Source: Vreelandella olivaria
Lineage (GTDB): Bacteria > Pseudomonadota > Gammaproteobacteria > Pseudomonadales > Halomonadaceae
Direction of reading: 5' to 3'
Assembly (NCBI RefSeq): GCF_023507745.1
Contig: NZ_JALPZO010000172.1
Span: 62,001-126,000, forward strand
DNA: 64,000 bases
The translations under genes and the position numbers were made by a program. Below the pieces are notes generated by a model that was not told the origin of the DNA, searched no databases, and worked only from the letters and a program-made list of their open reading frames with translations. Below are positions 55,976-64,000 of this stretch, piece after piece. Each line of letters begins with the position of its first letter. Within the stretch, counting starts at the first letter, position 1.

Positions 55976-56329
55976 CTAGAGGTAATCACGCACATCCTTT
56001 TTCATTATTATCAGCGTGGCGGAAAGCTCAGCATCCGGATCGTAATCCTTTAGAATGGACACCACCTCGAAAGCATACTTCTCAACCAGCCGCTGCTTAA
56101 ACTCCTGCTTAAACCCCTTGATTAGATAGTGATCTGCCAATTCACTAACGTTGCTATTCAATTGACTTAAATAACCCAGGGAGGGGACCCGACGGTGCAC
56201 AGCCATAATGAGAATCCGCTCCCCCTGAATATCCACTTTCTGCCGCACGACACCAATCCCAAAGATACGGTAGTTAGTATCATTGTACTCTTTGATGATG
56301 TCCTGCTTTAGATCGCCCAGCGTTGTCAT
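55976..56329 (-). CDS. DUF2294-like small protein
   Basis: 117 aa, no signal peptide. The C-terminal half (KGFKQEFKQRLVEKYAFEVV, then ILKDYDPDAELSATLIIM) resembles the DUF2294 pattern in which an Arg/Lys-rich helix is followed by a G/A-x-EVV strand and a D-D element. Function unknown. It has its own GntR operator copy upstream (56485-56494), so it belongs to the regulon. Confidence 0.55.
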   Translation of the reverse strand: MTTLGDLKQDIIKEYNDTNYRIFGIGVVRQKVDIQGERILIMAVHRRVPSLGYLSQLNSNVSELADHYLIKGFKQEFKQRLVEKYAFEVVSILKDYDPDAELSATLIIMKKDVRDYL

Positions 56330-56484
56330 GACGGAATCGTCTCGTAAGAAGTTAAACCGTACGATCCCTGCACCAACCTATCCATTTTCGTAACCGCCAT
56401 TGCAATCACAATTATTACAATGACAAGTTCTTTTCCCGTCACTAAGTTTCGTGAGCACCCAGGCAGCTAGAATTTTTAGGCATC

Positions 56485-56494
56485 TGGTATACCA
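56485..56494. promoter_or_regulatory. GntR operator 2
   Basis: TGGTATACCA, perfect 10-bp palindrome, between the end of gntR and the DUF2294-like gene, about 155 bp upstream of the latter's start. Confidence 0.7.
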
Positions 56495-56551
56495 CAGTAT
56501 TTATCGACAAACTAGCCAACCTATTACCGGGTGTCAAGTATGCCAATTAAA

Positions 56552-57214
56552 TTACACCTGCGAACGACTCATATAAGCCTTGCGTGACTTTTCAAGGTGT
56601 ATCTGAGTAAAGCTAACCGCCAAGTCCTCTTCACCATTGCGGATAGCGCCGAGGATATCGCGGTGCTCCCGTAGCGCCTCTTTTGTACGCCCAGGCAAAC
56701 CACTACTCAGATTGGAAAAGGCACGCACATAATCCTTTAAATCGACCAGCATCTCATGCAACTTAGGGTTTCCTGCCGCCCGTCCGATGAGATCATTGTA
56801 TTTGACGTTCAGCTCAACGGCATCCTCAACATCACCATTAAGCTGAGCAGTTTCCATCTCAACCATCAACTGATCTATTTCAGCTACAATATCGCCATTG
56901 ATTTTCTGGGCAGCCAACCTGGCTGCCAACGATTCAAGCGAAGAAAGGATCATGAAAACCTCCAGTATCTCGGACTGGGGAATTTCATTAACCACCACTC
57001 CTTTACGCGGAACCGTTCGTACAAAACGCTGGGTTTCCAAGCGAAAAAGCGCTTCGCGGATAGGTGTGCGACTAATATTAAGTTTCTCAGCAAGCACCCG
57101 CTCTATCAAACGATCTCCTGGCTTGTACTCACCACGCAAAATCGCATCTTTCAAATAGGTATAGACCTTATCACGAATCGGGGACAAGTCCTGTTGGCTC
57201 CAGAGTCCAGGCAT
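56552..57214 (-). CDS. GntR-family regulator, FadR/FCD type
   Basis: 220-aa regulator. N-terminal winged helix: KVYTYLKDAILRGEYKPGDR, LAEKLNISRTPIREALFRLE, and VPRKGVVVNEI. C-terminal all-helical FCD domain with D/H metal-site pattern (ELNVKYNDLIGRAAGN; REHRDILGAIRNGE). FadR-type GntR proteins bind short TGGT-N-ACCA palindromes, exactly the element repeated across this island, so this is very probably the local regulator. Its own promoter has a variant site. Confidence 0.93.
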   Translation of the reverse strand: MPGLWSQQDLSPIRDKVYTYLKDAILRGEYKPGDRLIERVLAEKLNISRTPIREALFRLETQRFVRTVPRKGVVVNEIPQSEILEVFMILSSLESLAARLAAQKINGDIVAEIDQLMVEMETAQLNGDVEDAVELNVKYNDLIGRAAGNPKLHEMLVDLKDYVRAFSNLSSGLPGRTKEALREHRDILGAIRNGEEDLAVSFTQIHLEKSRKAYMSRSQV

Positions 57215-57274
57215 GGGAAGCTTCCTTGGCGATGACCATAGGCGGGATAAATTTGGTTATCATCATACCATGCT

Positions 57275-57309
57275 GACTACATTTGGTGCACCAGGAACCA
57301 AATGTAGTC
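57275..57309. promoter_or_regulatory. gntR promoter dyad with operator variant
   Basis: Arms GACTACATTTGGT (57275-57287) and ACCAAATGTAGTC (57297-57309) are a perfect 13-bp inverted repeat. TGGTGCACCA (57284-57293), an operator variant, lies across the left arm. It sits about 60-95 bp upstream of gntR, consistent with autoregulation. Confidence 0.6.
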
Positions 57310-57351
57310 AAAGAAACCAGCCTGCACATTCTTCAGAGCATCCAACTGCTG

Positions 57352-57657
57352 TCAGGCACACTTCTCCAGACGCGTATCAATCGTCCCAAACGTAACGAGT
57401 TGATTCAGTTCCTTACGAGCTTCTTCAAGCGTATCAAAGCGCTCGAAGAATTTAAGCCTCACACGATTGGTAGTACCTTTGTCCCCCACCTCAACGATAC
57501 TCACCCGCTCTTCCAGCGCGTTCTCTTCTACCTTAGCAATGGTGAAATACGCCTTCTTACGTTCATAGAAGTAATATTCATACGACTCGACTGGCCGTAT
57601 CCCCTGGTCAGGTAACGCATCATACTCATCGAATTTACTGGTCATAATTATATACAT
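57352..57657 (-). CDS. Hypothetical protein, 101 aa
   Basis: Acidic soluble protein starting MYIIMTSKFDEYDALPDQGI. AGAGGAGAG lies before ATG, so it is likely expressed. Mixed strands and helices (AYFTIAKVEENALEERVSIV; FDTLEEARKELNQLVTFGTI). I do not recognise a family. It lies between the creatininase gene (76 bp upstream) and gntR, all on the minus strand. Confidence 0.65.
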   Translation of the reverse strand: MYIIMTSKFDEYDALPDQGIRPVESYEYYFYERKKAYFTIAKVEENALEERVSIVEVGDKGTTNRVRLKFFERFDTLEEARKELNQLVTFGTIDTRLEKCA

Positions 57658-57733
57658 TGCCAACTCTCCTCTATGGTTAGGTACCCTCTACGTTTTACGC
57701 CACACACATTTATCCCTTGACAATAAAAACTTA

Positions 57734-58504
57734 CTATTCCGCTGCACCAAGCAAATCATTCACAGACTTAACCAATCCATCTAACGCCTCTTCCACGATA
57801 GCTTCCCCAATCGAGAAACTGGCTTGGGTGGCATCACCTATGCAGCCATTACGAGTCATCTCTTCATAGCGATAAAACCCCTGAACGGGGTTGCCCGGAC
57901 GCAGGCCTTGCCAGCGACCACCCTCGACGATATCCCCCTTCACCAGCTTATCCCGTCGAACGAGCGTTGGGGCCAGATACAAAGCTTCCGAGACTTCTCG
58001 CTCACAACTATGTCCATAAAGTGTCGAGTGAATGTAAGCCTGCATGGACTTCTTTGCCGCTGCTGTGGTTTTTGCGTAGTAGCACTCCACTTCCAATTCC
58101 TGGTAAAGAGTGGCACACGCGAGTCCCAGTGTGGACTGGTTGCCGCCATGGCCATTAAGAAACAAAACCTTCTCAATGCCGTGATGCTTTAACGACGTCA
58201 CCATATCGTACAATACCGCCATCAACGTTTCCGGCCGAAGGCTGATGGTGCCGGGAAAGTTCAGGTGATGCGGTGAAACCCCCATATTGACGGTCGGCGT
58301 CACCAACACTCGGGGATAAAGCCGCCCCGCAAGCCGTTTCGCCATCTCCGTTGCCAGAACAGCGTCACAACTCTCATTCATGTGAGGGCCATGCTGCTCG
58401 TGTGCCCCCACTGGGACAATGGCCATTTTGACTGTTTCGAGCGCCTGCTGAACCTCAGGCCAGGTCATTTCGGTTAGCAGATAGCAAGGGGCTACCCTGG
58501 TCAT
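57734..58504 (-). CDS. Creatininase-family amidohydrolase
   Basis: 256-aa member of the creatininase family (creatininase, FAPy/formamide deformylase, MftE). Metal ligands are visible in PVGAHEQHGPHMNESCDAV (Glu, His, Asp), FLNGHGGNQST (His) and CEREVSEA (Glu). These enzymes cleave cyclic or linear amide bonds, so it is the natural candidate for opening the island's substrate. GAGGAG lies eight bases before ATG. An operator copy is 116 bp upstream. Confidence 0.88.
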   Translation of the reverse strand: MTRVAPCYLLTEMTWPEVQQALETVKMAIVPVGAHEQHGPHMNESCDAVLATEMAKRLAGRLYPRVLVTPTVNMGVSPHHLNFPGTISLRPETLMAVLYDMVTSLKHHGIEKVLFLNGHGGNQSTLGLACATLYQELEVECYYAKTTAAAKKSMQAYIHSTLYGHSCEREVSEALYLAPTLVRRDKLVKGDIVEGGRWQGLRPGNPVQGFYRYEEMTRNGCIGDATQASFSIGEAIVEEALDGLVKSVNDLLGAAE

Positions 58505-58619
58505 CGAACACACTCCTCATAACAGTAAGCACCAAGGTCATGTAAGCCCTTTTCCGGCTAGCCCTTTGAGGGCAGCAACCAAGCTTATCAACCACATAGT
58601 CGATCAACCAAAATGGCTT

Positions 58620-58631
58620 TTGGTATACCAA
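58620..58631. promoter_or_regulatory. GntR operator 3
   Basis: TTGGTATACCAA, perfect 12-bp palindrome upstream of the creatininase gene. Confidence 0.75.
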
Positions 58632-58768
58632 CAATCCAACACTAGCTCACATCTACTGATTATGTAAAGCTCTGAATGTGGGCATGCACGACGCCACTCA
58701 AACCCTGTCTACACCCACAAGTTATCAAAACGAGGCAGTTGCGCCTCATCCATTTCGATTTATGGAAT

Positions 58769-58779
58769 TTGGTATACCT
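58769..58779. promoter_or_regulatory. GntR operator 4 (imperfect)
   Basis: TTGGTATACCT matches the element except for the last base, in the same intergenic region. Confidence 0.5.
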
Positions 58780-59006
58780 ATATTGACGAATCCTCTCGGC
58801 TGGGCATATCCTAGTCAAACAATCGATTTTAAATAATAAAAACGACTATCCGCCGCTCATATAACACACTGATATATCAGTGTTCTTACTGATGAAAATG
58901 ATTAAGAGCGGGTGTTAAATCGCAATGAACCATGAAGCCTACCCCTACAGCTTCACCTCTGTTGAGATGTTCAAAGAGGGAAAAAATAGAGTAAAAACAT
59001 CGTCTT

Positions 59007-59016
59007 TGGTACACCA
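59007..59016. promoter_or_regulatory. GntR operator 5 (variant)
   Basis: TGGTACACCA within CTTTGGTACACCACAAAG, about 360 bp ahead of the permease gene. One base differs from the core. Confidence 0.5.
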
Positions 59017-59376
59017 CAAAGTCACCAATCACGTATGTTCCTCCCGTGGCGATGCCATTTGCTCGTATCCATATCGCCCGCGCGCAACCGCAATGCCGCC
59101 ACGCCTGTCTCGCTTATTACCTGCCCGATTAAACACCTGTCAGCCAATTCAAGCTTCCTGCCACTGTAGCAGCCTACGCAAGCGACATCCTCGTGACCGG
59201 CAGGCCTCCACTCACGCTCAGCGATGCTCAAGGGGGTTGGTCATGCAACGACGATGACAATAAAGACAGATAAATGTGTTCCTGGGGGATATCACATGCA
59301 CTGCCCTTCCAAACACGCTCCAGCACCAATAAACCACTTCTGACAATCAAGACCTCATGACTAGACAAGGTGCACC

Positions 59377-60849
59377 ATGGATCAAATAGAACTGGTACAA
59401 CTCACTGCATCGCACTGGATATTCCTACTTGTCATCCTGGCAATATTCATCTCAATCGGCTTTAGGAAAGGCGTTATTATTCCATCCATTCTGGGCATTC
59501 TCATTCTGGGCCTCCTGGCGGATGCTCCTCAAGAAGGCCTGCTGAACCAAACCATTTTTGCGATTCAGGTCGTTTTTAGGGCACTGCTAAATGCCGGCAA
59601 TGAACTCTTTGACATCATGCTGGTTATCGCCCTCATGGTGGCCATGCTGAAATCATTACAAAGCATGGGTGCGGACCGAATGATGATTGCTCCTATGAAA
59701 AAGCTAATGATTAGCCCATGGAGCGCCTTCTTCGTACTTGGCATTACAATGTACATCGCTGCCGCTTTTTTCTGGCCGACGCCTGCCGTTGCCCTGGTGG
59801 GGACCGTACTCATTCCTGTCGCCATGCAGGTCGGTCTGCCTGCTATTGGTGCCGCAATGGCTGTCAATCTGTTCGGACATGGCATGGCACTGTCTGCTGA
59901 CCCAATCATTCAAGGTGCCAGCCGTCTAACGGCGGGTGCAGCTGGTATCGAAACCACCGAGCTGATCCCATATACCCTTCTATTCTCATTTACCGTCGGC
60001 ATCATCGCAGTCACCATTGGCTTCCTAAAGCTCAAACGTGATATGAGTTGCGGCCGTATTCAAGCCTCCACTGGCGACCAGGTGTTTGTTCCCAAATCTG
60101 CTGGTGCTGCCGCCACCCATCCGGCCACCCTCTCAGAAGAGCCTACACCTAACCCTTACGCAAAGTTGTTTGCTATCGCTGTCCCTACCATACTGCTCGG
60201 TATCGCAGGACTGATGATTTACCGTGCCCTGCTTCTACCAGACCAGGCGATTCGTGGCGGAAACGCCACCGCCCTGTTGGGTGGTACGGCTACCGTATTG
60301 CTGGTTCTGTCTTCTTTCGCCTCGCAGGGCCACAAAGCACTCGATGGGATCAGCCACTTCACACGAGAAGGCTTCTTCTTTGCGATCAAAATATTTGCTC
60401 CCATTATCCCCATTGCTGGTTTTTTTCTGCTGGGTCATCCAGCACATTCTGAAGTCGTCATCGGTAGTACTGCACCAGGCTACCTGTTCGACATTGGTCA
60501 TAACATAGGCTATTTCATTGAAGGTAATGTCTTCCTTCTGGCCTTCGGCATGGCATTTATCGGCTTACTGACCGGTATGGATGGATCCGGCTTTTCTGGC
60601 TTACCTTTGGTAGGCTCACTCTCTGGAGCACTGGGTACCGGCGCAGGCGTCAATATTGCCGTGCTGGCAGCACTTGGCCAGGTAACCGCCATTTTCGCTG
60701 GTGGTGGAACACTCGCCGCCTGGGCTTTTGGAGTTGCCGCAGACGCGGGAATCGCAGGCGTCAGCCCCGCCGAACTGGTACGCCGTAACGTGGTGCCCGT
60801 CCTAACCGGCGTAGTCGCAGCGACCTGCCTAGCCATCCTATTGATGTAG
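59377..60849 (+). CDS. Large permease, probable carboxylate or ion transporter
   Basis: 490-aa integral membrane protein with about 12 hydrophobic segments. Two halves end in hairpin-like glycine-rich stretches (AAFFWPTPAVALVGTVLIPV; GMDGSGFSGLPLVGSLSGAL), as in GntP/CitM/DctM-like ion-transporter superfamily members. I could not assign a named family. AAGGTG lies four bases before ATG. Its place behind the operators suggests it imports the island's substrate. Confidence 0.75.
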   Translation: MDQIELVQLTASHWIFLLVILAIFISIGFRKGVIIPSILGILILGLLADAPQEGLLNQTIFAIQVVFRALLNAGNELFDIMLVIALMVAMLKSLQSMGADRMMIAPMKKLMISPWSAFFVLGITMYIAAAFFWPTPAVALVGTVLIPVAMQVGLPAIGAAMAVNLFGHGMALSADPIIQGASRLTAGAAGIETTELIPYTLLFSFTVGIIAVTIGFLKLKRDMSCGRIQASTGDQVFVPKSAGAAATHPATLSEEPTPNPYAKLFAIAVPTILLGIAGLMIYRALLLPDQAIRGGNATALLGGTATVLLVLSSFASQGHKALDGISHFTREGFFFAIKIFAPIIPIAGFFLLGHPAHSEVVIGSTAPGYLFDIGHNIGYFIEGNVFLLAFGMAFIGLLTGMDGSGFSGLPLVGSLSGALGTGAGVNIAVLAALGQVTAIFAGGGTLAAWAFGVAADAGIAGVSPAELVRRNVVPVLTGVVAATCLAILLM

Positions 60850-60997
60850 AGCCATATGCGGGAGTCCAGGCCGTCGCTGCCTGGCCAGTCACATGCTCCT
60901 TGTGGGTCGCTGTCCATCCGTTTCTGTTCCAAGGAGCGGCCCAAGCTCGCAGCATCACTTTAATAGCGACAAGTTGACACAATCACACTAATGGCTC

Positions 60998-61011
60998 ATG
61001 GTATACCATGG
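60998..61011. promoter_or_regulatory. GntR operator 6
   Basis: CATGGTATACCATG is a perfect 14-bp palindrome, flanked by ATGGCTC and GAGCCAT so that the dyad extends to about 28 bp with one extra base. It lies 40 bp before the ferredoxin start. Confidence 0.75.
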
Positions 61012-61050
61012 AGCCATTAACTTTTATCTTATAACTTTCAGGTGACTTCA

Positions 61051-61350
61051 ATGCCACTGATTACGATCCATAAAAATGGTGAAACACACCAGGGAGAGAT
61101 ACAGCCAGAGACCAACTTGGTAGTGCGTGCAGGAATACGACAATTTCCTTACCCACACCTAAGCTATGGTTGCGGAATGGGCAAATGTTCCAAATGCATG
61201 TGTCTGATTATTAAAGGAGGAGAAACATTACCAGCGCCTAATTGGAAAGAGAAAAAAATGCTGGGGACAAAACTAGAGCAAGGCTATCGGCTGGCCTGCC
61301 AACTATGGGTCAAAGAGGATCTTGAGCTATCGCAAAACATATCATCCTAA
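61051..61350 (+). CDS. Second plant-type [2Fe-2S] ferredoxin
   Basis: 99-aa ferredoxin with ligands C41, C46, C49 and C83 (YGCGMGKCSKC ... GYRLAC). Only about one third of its residues match the ferredoxin at 52366, so it is not a recent copy. AGGTG precedes ATG; GTG at 61042 is an alternative. Monocistronic under its own operator. It may serve the same oxygenase or a different acceptor. Confidence 0.9.
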   Translation: MPLITIHKNGETHQGEIQPETNLVVRAGIRQFPYPHLSYGCGMGKCSKCMCLIIKGGETLPAPNWKEKKMLGTKLEQGYRLACQLWVKEDLELSQNISS

Positions 61351-61689
61351 ATAGAACGCCCCCAACCCAGTACAAGAACTTTCTTAGCAAGAGTAGTCAG
61401 GACTAACCAACCGTACACCGCCGTTGCTTCTTCCCCCTTTATTTAGCCGTAGGCGATCACCATCCTTGATGATCGCTTCACTATACGACTTATCGTTCTC
61501 TCCTCTTACCCTGAGTCGCCGTATATAATCTTGAAACAGTTCGTATTGTCACTAGCGTACTGCCAACACTGACGTCCTGGTGGACATGCCAATGCTCGAA
61601 AAAGCGCAGTACTCATACAATAATTAGGCTCGTAAGTCCTGTTATTCAGAAGTAAGTCGGAGAGTGAATGCCATGGGCAAACCATTCGA
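61351..61689. other. Gap after the island
   Basis: About 340 bp without a gene; holds the degenerate repeat described separately. No terminator with a clear T-run was found directly after the ferredoxin. Confidence 0.4.
61520..61575. repeat. Degenerate copy of a gene 3' end
   Basis: 56 bp here match 63655-63710 (inside the partial gene at the window end) with about seven mismatches, in the same orientation. It is a non-coding remnant, so it probably marks an old duplication or insertion boundary around the EamA/LysR pair. Confidence 0.7.
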
Positions 61690-62595
61690 TTAACGCGTCA
61701 CCAATACTATTCCTACTAAAATGACGCTACCGCCTATTAGAAAACCCACGCTCAGTGGCTCGCTGAGAAATAGGGTACCAAAAAGAACACCGAAAAGTGG
61801 TGCCAAAAAAGAGAACACTCCTAGCTGAGAAGCACGATAGCGCCGCAGTAATGTGAACCAAAGCAGCAGGGCACCAAACGAAATAATTAACGCCTGAAAG
61901 CCGAGGCTAGCAACAGCCATGGGGGTAAATTGAGCGCTTATTAACTGGCCTGATATGGCCGCCATCGGTACTAGTAAAAGTGCAGTTAAAATCAGCTGGT
62001 AGCTCAAAGTGAGTTCCGGTGGAGCCTCCGAAAGGGAGGTTTTGCGGATCACTATAGTCGTGGCCGCCCATGAGAGACCCGCGAGCAAGCCTAATACATC
62101 ACCGATGATAATATCGATGCCATGCGAACCGTTTGGCGCCATGGCAATCACCATACCCATAAATGCCAACCCAACTCCCCACCATTGACGAGTTGAGAGC
62201 TGCTCACCGGGCACCCATAGATGCAGCCCAAGAGCTGCGAAGATGGGGGCGGTATAGAGAAACACCGACATATGTGAGGCATGCGTATAAGTCAGCCCCC
62301 ATGCCACCAACGCAAATTCGCAAGTAAAACCCAAACCCACCAGAGCCCCTGGCCGCCAGTTCAGATGAACATCTTGCCAGCGAATTCCTCGCATATACAC
62401 CAATGGTATAGCTAATCCACCAGCGACAAATGAACGTAAAGCGACCTGAGCCAGAGGTGAGATATCCTCAGCTACTCCCTTAATAGCCACTTGCTGAAAA
62501 CCTAGTACCAGACAAAATATGAGCATTAATGATGCAGCAGTTGTATCGACAGATTTACGCTCATAGCCTGCCGTTGTACTGCTTTGATGATTCAT
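61690..62595 (-). CDS. EamA/DMT-family transporter
   Basis: 301-aa membrane protein with two EamA repeats and ten predicted membrane segments. LAQVALRSFVAGGLAIPLVY in repeat 1 and LLRRYRASQLGVFSFLAPLF in repeat 2 are typical. Divergent from a LysR regulator (97 bp). Substrate unknown. Confidence 0.87.
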   Translation of the reverse strand: MNHQSSTTAGYERKSVDTTAASLMLIFCLVLGFQQVAIKGVAEDISPLAQVALRSFVAGGLAIPLVYMRGIRWQDVHLNWRPGALVGLGFTCEFALVAWGLTYTHASHMSVFLYTAPIFAALGLHLWVPGEQLSTRQWWGVGLAFMGMVIAMAPNGSHGIDIIIGDVLGLLAGLSWAATTIVIRKTSLSEAPPELTLSYQLILTALLLVPMAAISGQLISAQFTPMAVASLGFQALIISFGALLLWFTLLRRYRASQLGVFSFLAPLFGVLFGTLFLSEPLSVGFLIGGSVILVGIVLVTR

Positions 62596-62692
62596 TGTGA
62601 GCCCCTATGACGTTGAGAGGCCCATTGCAGCAGGATGAAAACTCTCGTACAAATGATTACTTATCAGCCCTAGACTCAGGAAAAATCACTCT

Positions 62693-63628
62693 ATGAGAAT
62701 TGAAAGGCTACCGCTTAATGCACTCCGGGCGTTTGCCGAAGCGGCGAGAGAGAACAGCTTCAAAGCCGCCGCTTATCGTCTAAGCGTGACGCCTGGAGCG
62801 GTTAGCCGACAAGTCAAACAGTTGGAAGAGCACTTAGGGGTGATACTCTTTGATCGTCATGCCAATGGGGTATGTGTTACCGATGCTGGTCGGTTACTGG
62901 CTGACGATGTGCAAGCTGGCCTTCTACGTATCGCCAGCGGCGTCCAGCAAGCGACTGAACGCTCAGAAGACACCTTTCGTTTGCTGATCAGCGCACCGCC
63001 TTCATTCCTACAGCTTTGGCTACTACCTCGCCTCACAAGCTTTGAAGCCAATGAGCAGCAAATAGAAATATCTTTAGATGCTGAAGCACGTTTGACACCA
63101 CCGTATTGGCAAACAAATCGGGCACGGCTATCGCTACGCTACGGCGAGGGGCCTTGGCCTGACGCTAACAGTGTGCGCCTATTCGACGACACCCTGTTTC
63201 CCGTTTGCTCCCCCTCACTACTCACCAAAGAAAATGTAACGTTACCTAGAGATTTGCTGGCACAAACACTACTCACCGTAAATTGGAGTCCTCATTCAAG
63301 CCGTTCCTTTCCCGGCTGGAGCGACTGGTTTAAAAGCACAGGAGTAATGATGAAAAAGATGCCCAGCCAACGCCAATACTCGCTCTACAGTTTGGCACTT
63401 GATCAGGCCATTGCCGGGCAAGGTGTTGTGCTGGCCAGCTACCCTCTCATCGCTGACCGACTGGAGAGCGGTGTTTTGGTGCGCCCTTTTGGTAGTCGGT
63501 TTCCTCTCACCTTGCCATTTTCTTACGACCTAATTCTGCCTAATGAGGGGGTAATACCACCTGCGGCTAACCGTTTTATAGAGTGGCTAGAGCATGAAGC
63601 AGCTCTCTTTAGTGGCACCTCTATTTAA
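62693..63628 (+). CDS. LysR-family regulator, GcvA-like
   Basis: 311-aa LysR-type regulator. The N-terminus LPLNALRAFAEAARENSFKA, then AAYRLSVTPGAVSRQVKQLE, is the GcvA-type helix-turn-helix. Its 3' end overlaps the convergent partial gene by 8 bp. Likely controls the divergent EamA exporter. Confidence 0.92.
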   Translation: MRIERLPLNALRAFAEAARENSFKAAAYRLSVTPGAVSRQVKQLEEHLGVILFDRHANGVCVTDAGRLLADDVQAGLLRIASGVQQATERSEDTFRLLISAPPSFLQLWLLPRLTSFEANEQQIEISLDAEARLTPPYWQTNRARLSLRYGEGPWPDANSVRLFDDTLFPVCSPSLLTKENVTLPRDLLAQTLLTVNWSPHSSRSFPGWSDWFKSTGVMMKKMPSQRQYSLYSLALDQAIAGQGVVLASYPLIADRLESGVLVRPFGSRFPLTLPFSYDLILPNEGVIPPAANRFIEWLEHEAALFSGTSI

Positions 63629-64000
63629 TTCCATTAGTCCTGCTTTTGAGCCCTCGCATATAATCTTGAAACAGCTCGTATTGCCACTGGCGCACTGCCA
63701 GCACTGACGTGGTGCCAAAGCGCTTGTGGATAGGTAACCCGCTTTCCCGCTCACATAAGGCATGAAACTCTTTGGCCAGCCGCTGCATCGTCTGCTGCCA
63801 CTCTTCATTACCCGCATGGGATAGTAAGCCATTCAGTACAATCAGCTTTTCACTGTCACTATCAAAGCGTGAGTGGAAAAAATCGTTAGCGATATACTGC
63901 TGAAAGAAACGCTGGATCGGACCACCTGGGCGCCAGCGGAAATTGGCCGCCACGCGCCGCCGGATGCGGTTACCTGGCAGCAGCTCAATCAGTTTGAGCC
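63621..64000 (-). CDS. Partial gene, possible XRE-like regulator C-terminal part
   Basis: The frame is open to the window edge, giving about 125 residues (LKLIELLPGNRIRRRVAANF near the edge, then GGPIQRFFQQYIANDFF). It ends NGIK-stop. The pattern looks like the C-terminal domain of some helix-turn-helix regulators, but I could not identify the family with confidence. Its 3' 56 bp are duplicated at 61520-61575. Confidence 0.5.
   Translation of the reverse strand, partial: LKLIELLPGNRIRRRVAANFRWRPGGPIQRFFQQYIANDFFHSRFDSDSEKLIVLNGLLSHAGNEEWQQTMQRLAKEFHALCERESGLPIHKRFGTTSVLAVRQWQYELFQDYMRGLKSRTNGIK

Larger units (their letters stand above)
58505..59376. other. Regulatory gap between creatininase and permease genes
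   Basis: About 870 bp between divergent genes, with three operator-like elements (58620, 58769, 59007) and AT-rich promoter-like stretches. A 110-codon frame at 58925-59257 has Pro/Arg/Cys-rich, non-conserved-looking sequence and is not accepted as a gene. Confidence 0.5.

Noticed and set aside
58925-59257. 110-codon frame between the creatininase and permease genes
   Set aside because: Composition is Pro/Arg/Cys/His-rich without family resemblance, there is no ribosome site, and it covers an operator-like element; more likely regulatory DNA.

Overview
The window looks like chromosomal DNA from a Halomonas-type gammaproteobacterium (family Halomonadaceae). This is inferred from moderate GC, gammaproteobacterial markers (ArfA, RlmA, SpeG, ArgP/ArgO, PoxB, an Alx/TerC gene with a Mn riboswitch) and dense single-gene transporter-regulator pairs. 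I see no rRNA or tRNA gene, complete insertion sequence, prophage or CRISPR array.

Layout. 0-3 kb: the 3' end of a gamma-glutamyltransferase gene, a GFA-family protein, arfA (49 aa, with a hairpin inside its coding region) and a DkgB-like aldo/keto reductase. 3-13 kb: nitrate assimilation, with nasA-cobA on the minus strand and an electron-transfer flavoprotein-nirB-nirD operon on the plus strand. Between them lies a control region with a sigma-54-type promoter, two ANTAR-type hairpins and a terminator. 13-16 kb: LysR / MFS / glutathione transferase. 16-20.7 kb: a UTRA-type GntR regulator, an amidohydrolase and a TctCBA transporter, separated by two abutting 16-bp palindromes. 20.7-47.7 kb: ordinary metabolism and transport (CDF transporter, PQQ sugar dehydrogenase, PoxB, SpeG, threonine aldolase, ArgO/ArgP, GDPD, cytochrome b561, EamA/LysR, RlpA-like, TonB receptor, AraC/SDR cluster, TerC with riboswitch, cold-shock protein, RlmA). 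It also contains two related peptides of 37 and 40 aa.

48.3-61.4 kb is the most interesting part. It is a 13-kb catabolic-looking island whose promoters carry repeated TGGTATACCA palindromes, with a FadR-type GntR regulator in the middle. The plus-strand operon encodes a heme-oxygenase-like diiron protein, aldehyde dehydrogenase, GlcG/HbpS-like protein, [2Fe-2S] ferredoxin reductase, [2Fe-2S] ferredoxin and aspartate dehydrogenase. The opposite strand holds a gate-domain membrane protein, a NIF3-family protein, a DUF2294-like protein, the regulator, an unknown 101-aa protein and a creatininase-family hydrolase. A large permease and a second ferredoxin follow, each behind its own operator. The gene content suggests uptake of an amide or lactam-like nitrogen compound, ring opening, ferredoxin-fed oxidation and aldehyde oxidation. 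The substrate is unknown to me.

The last 2.5 kb hold an EamA exporter / LysR pair flanked by a degenerate 56-bp duplication of the 3' end of a gene that runs off the window.
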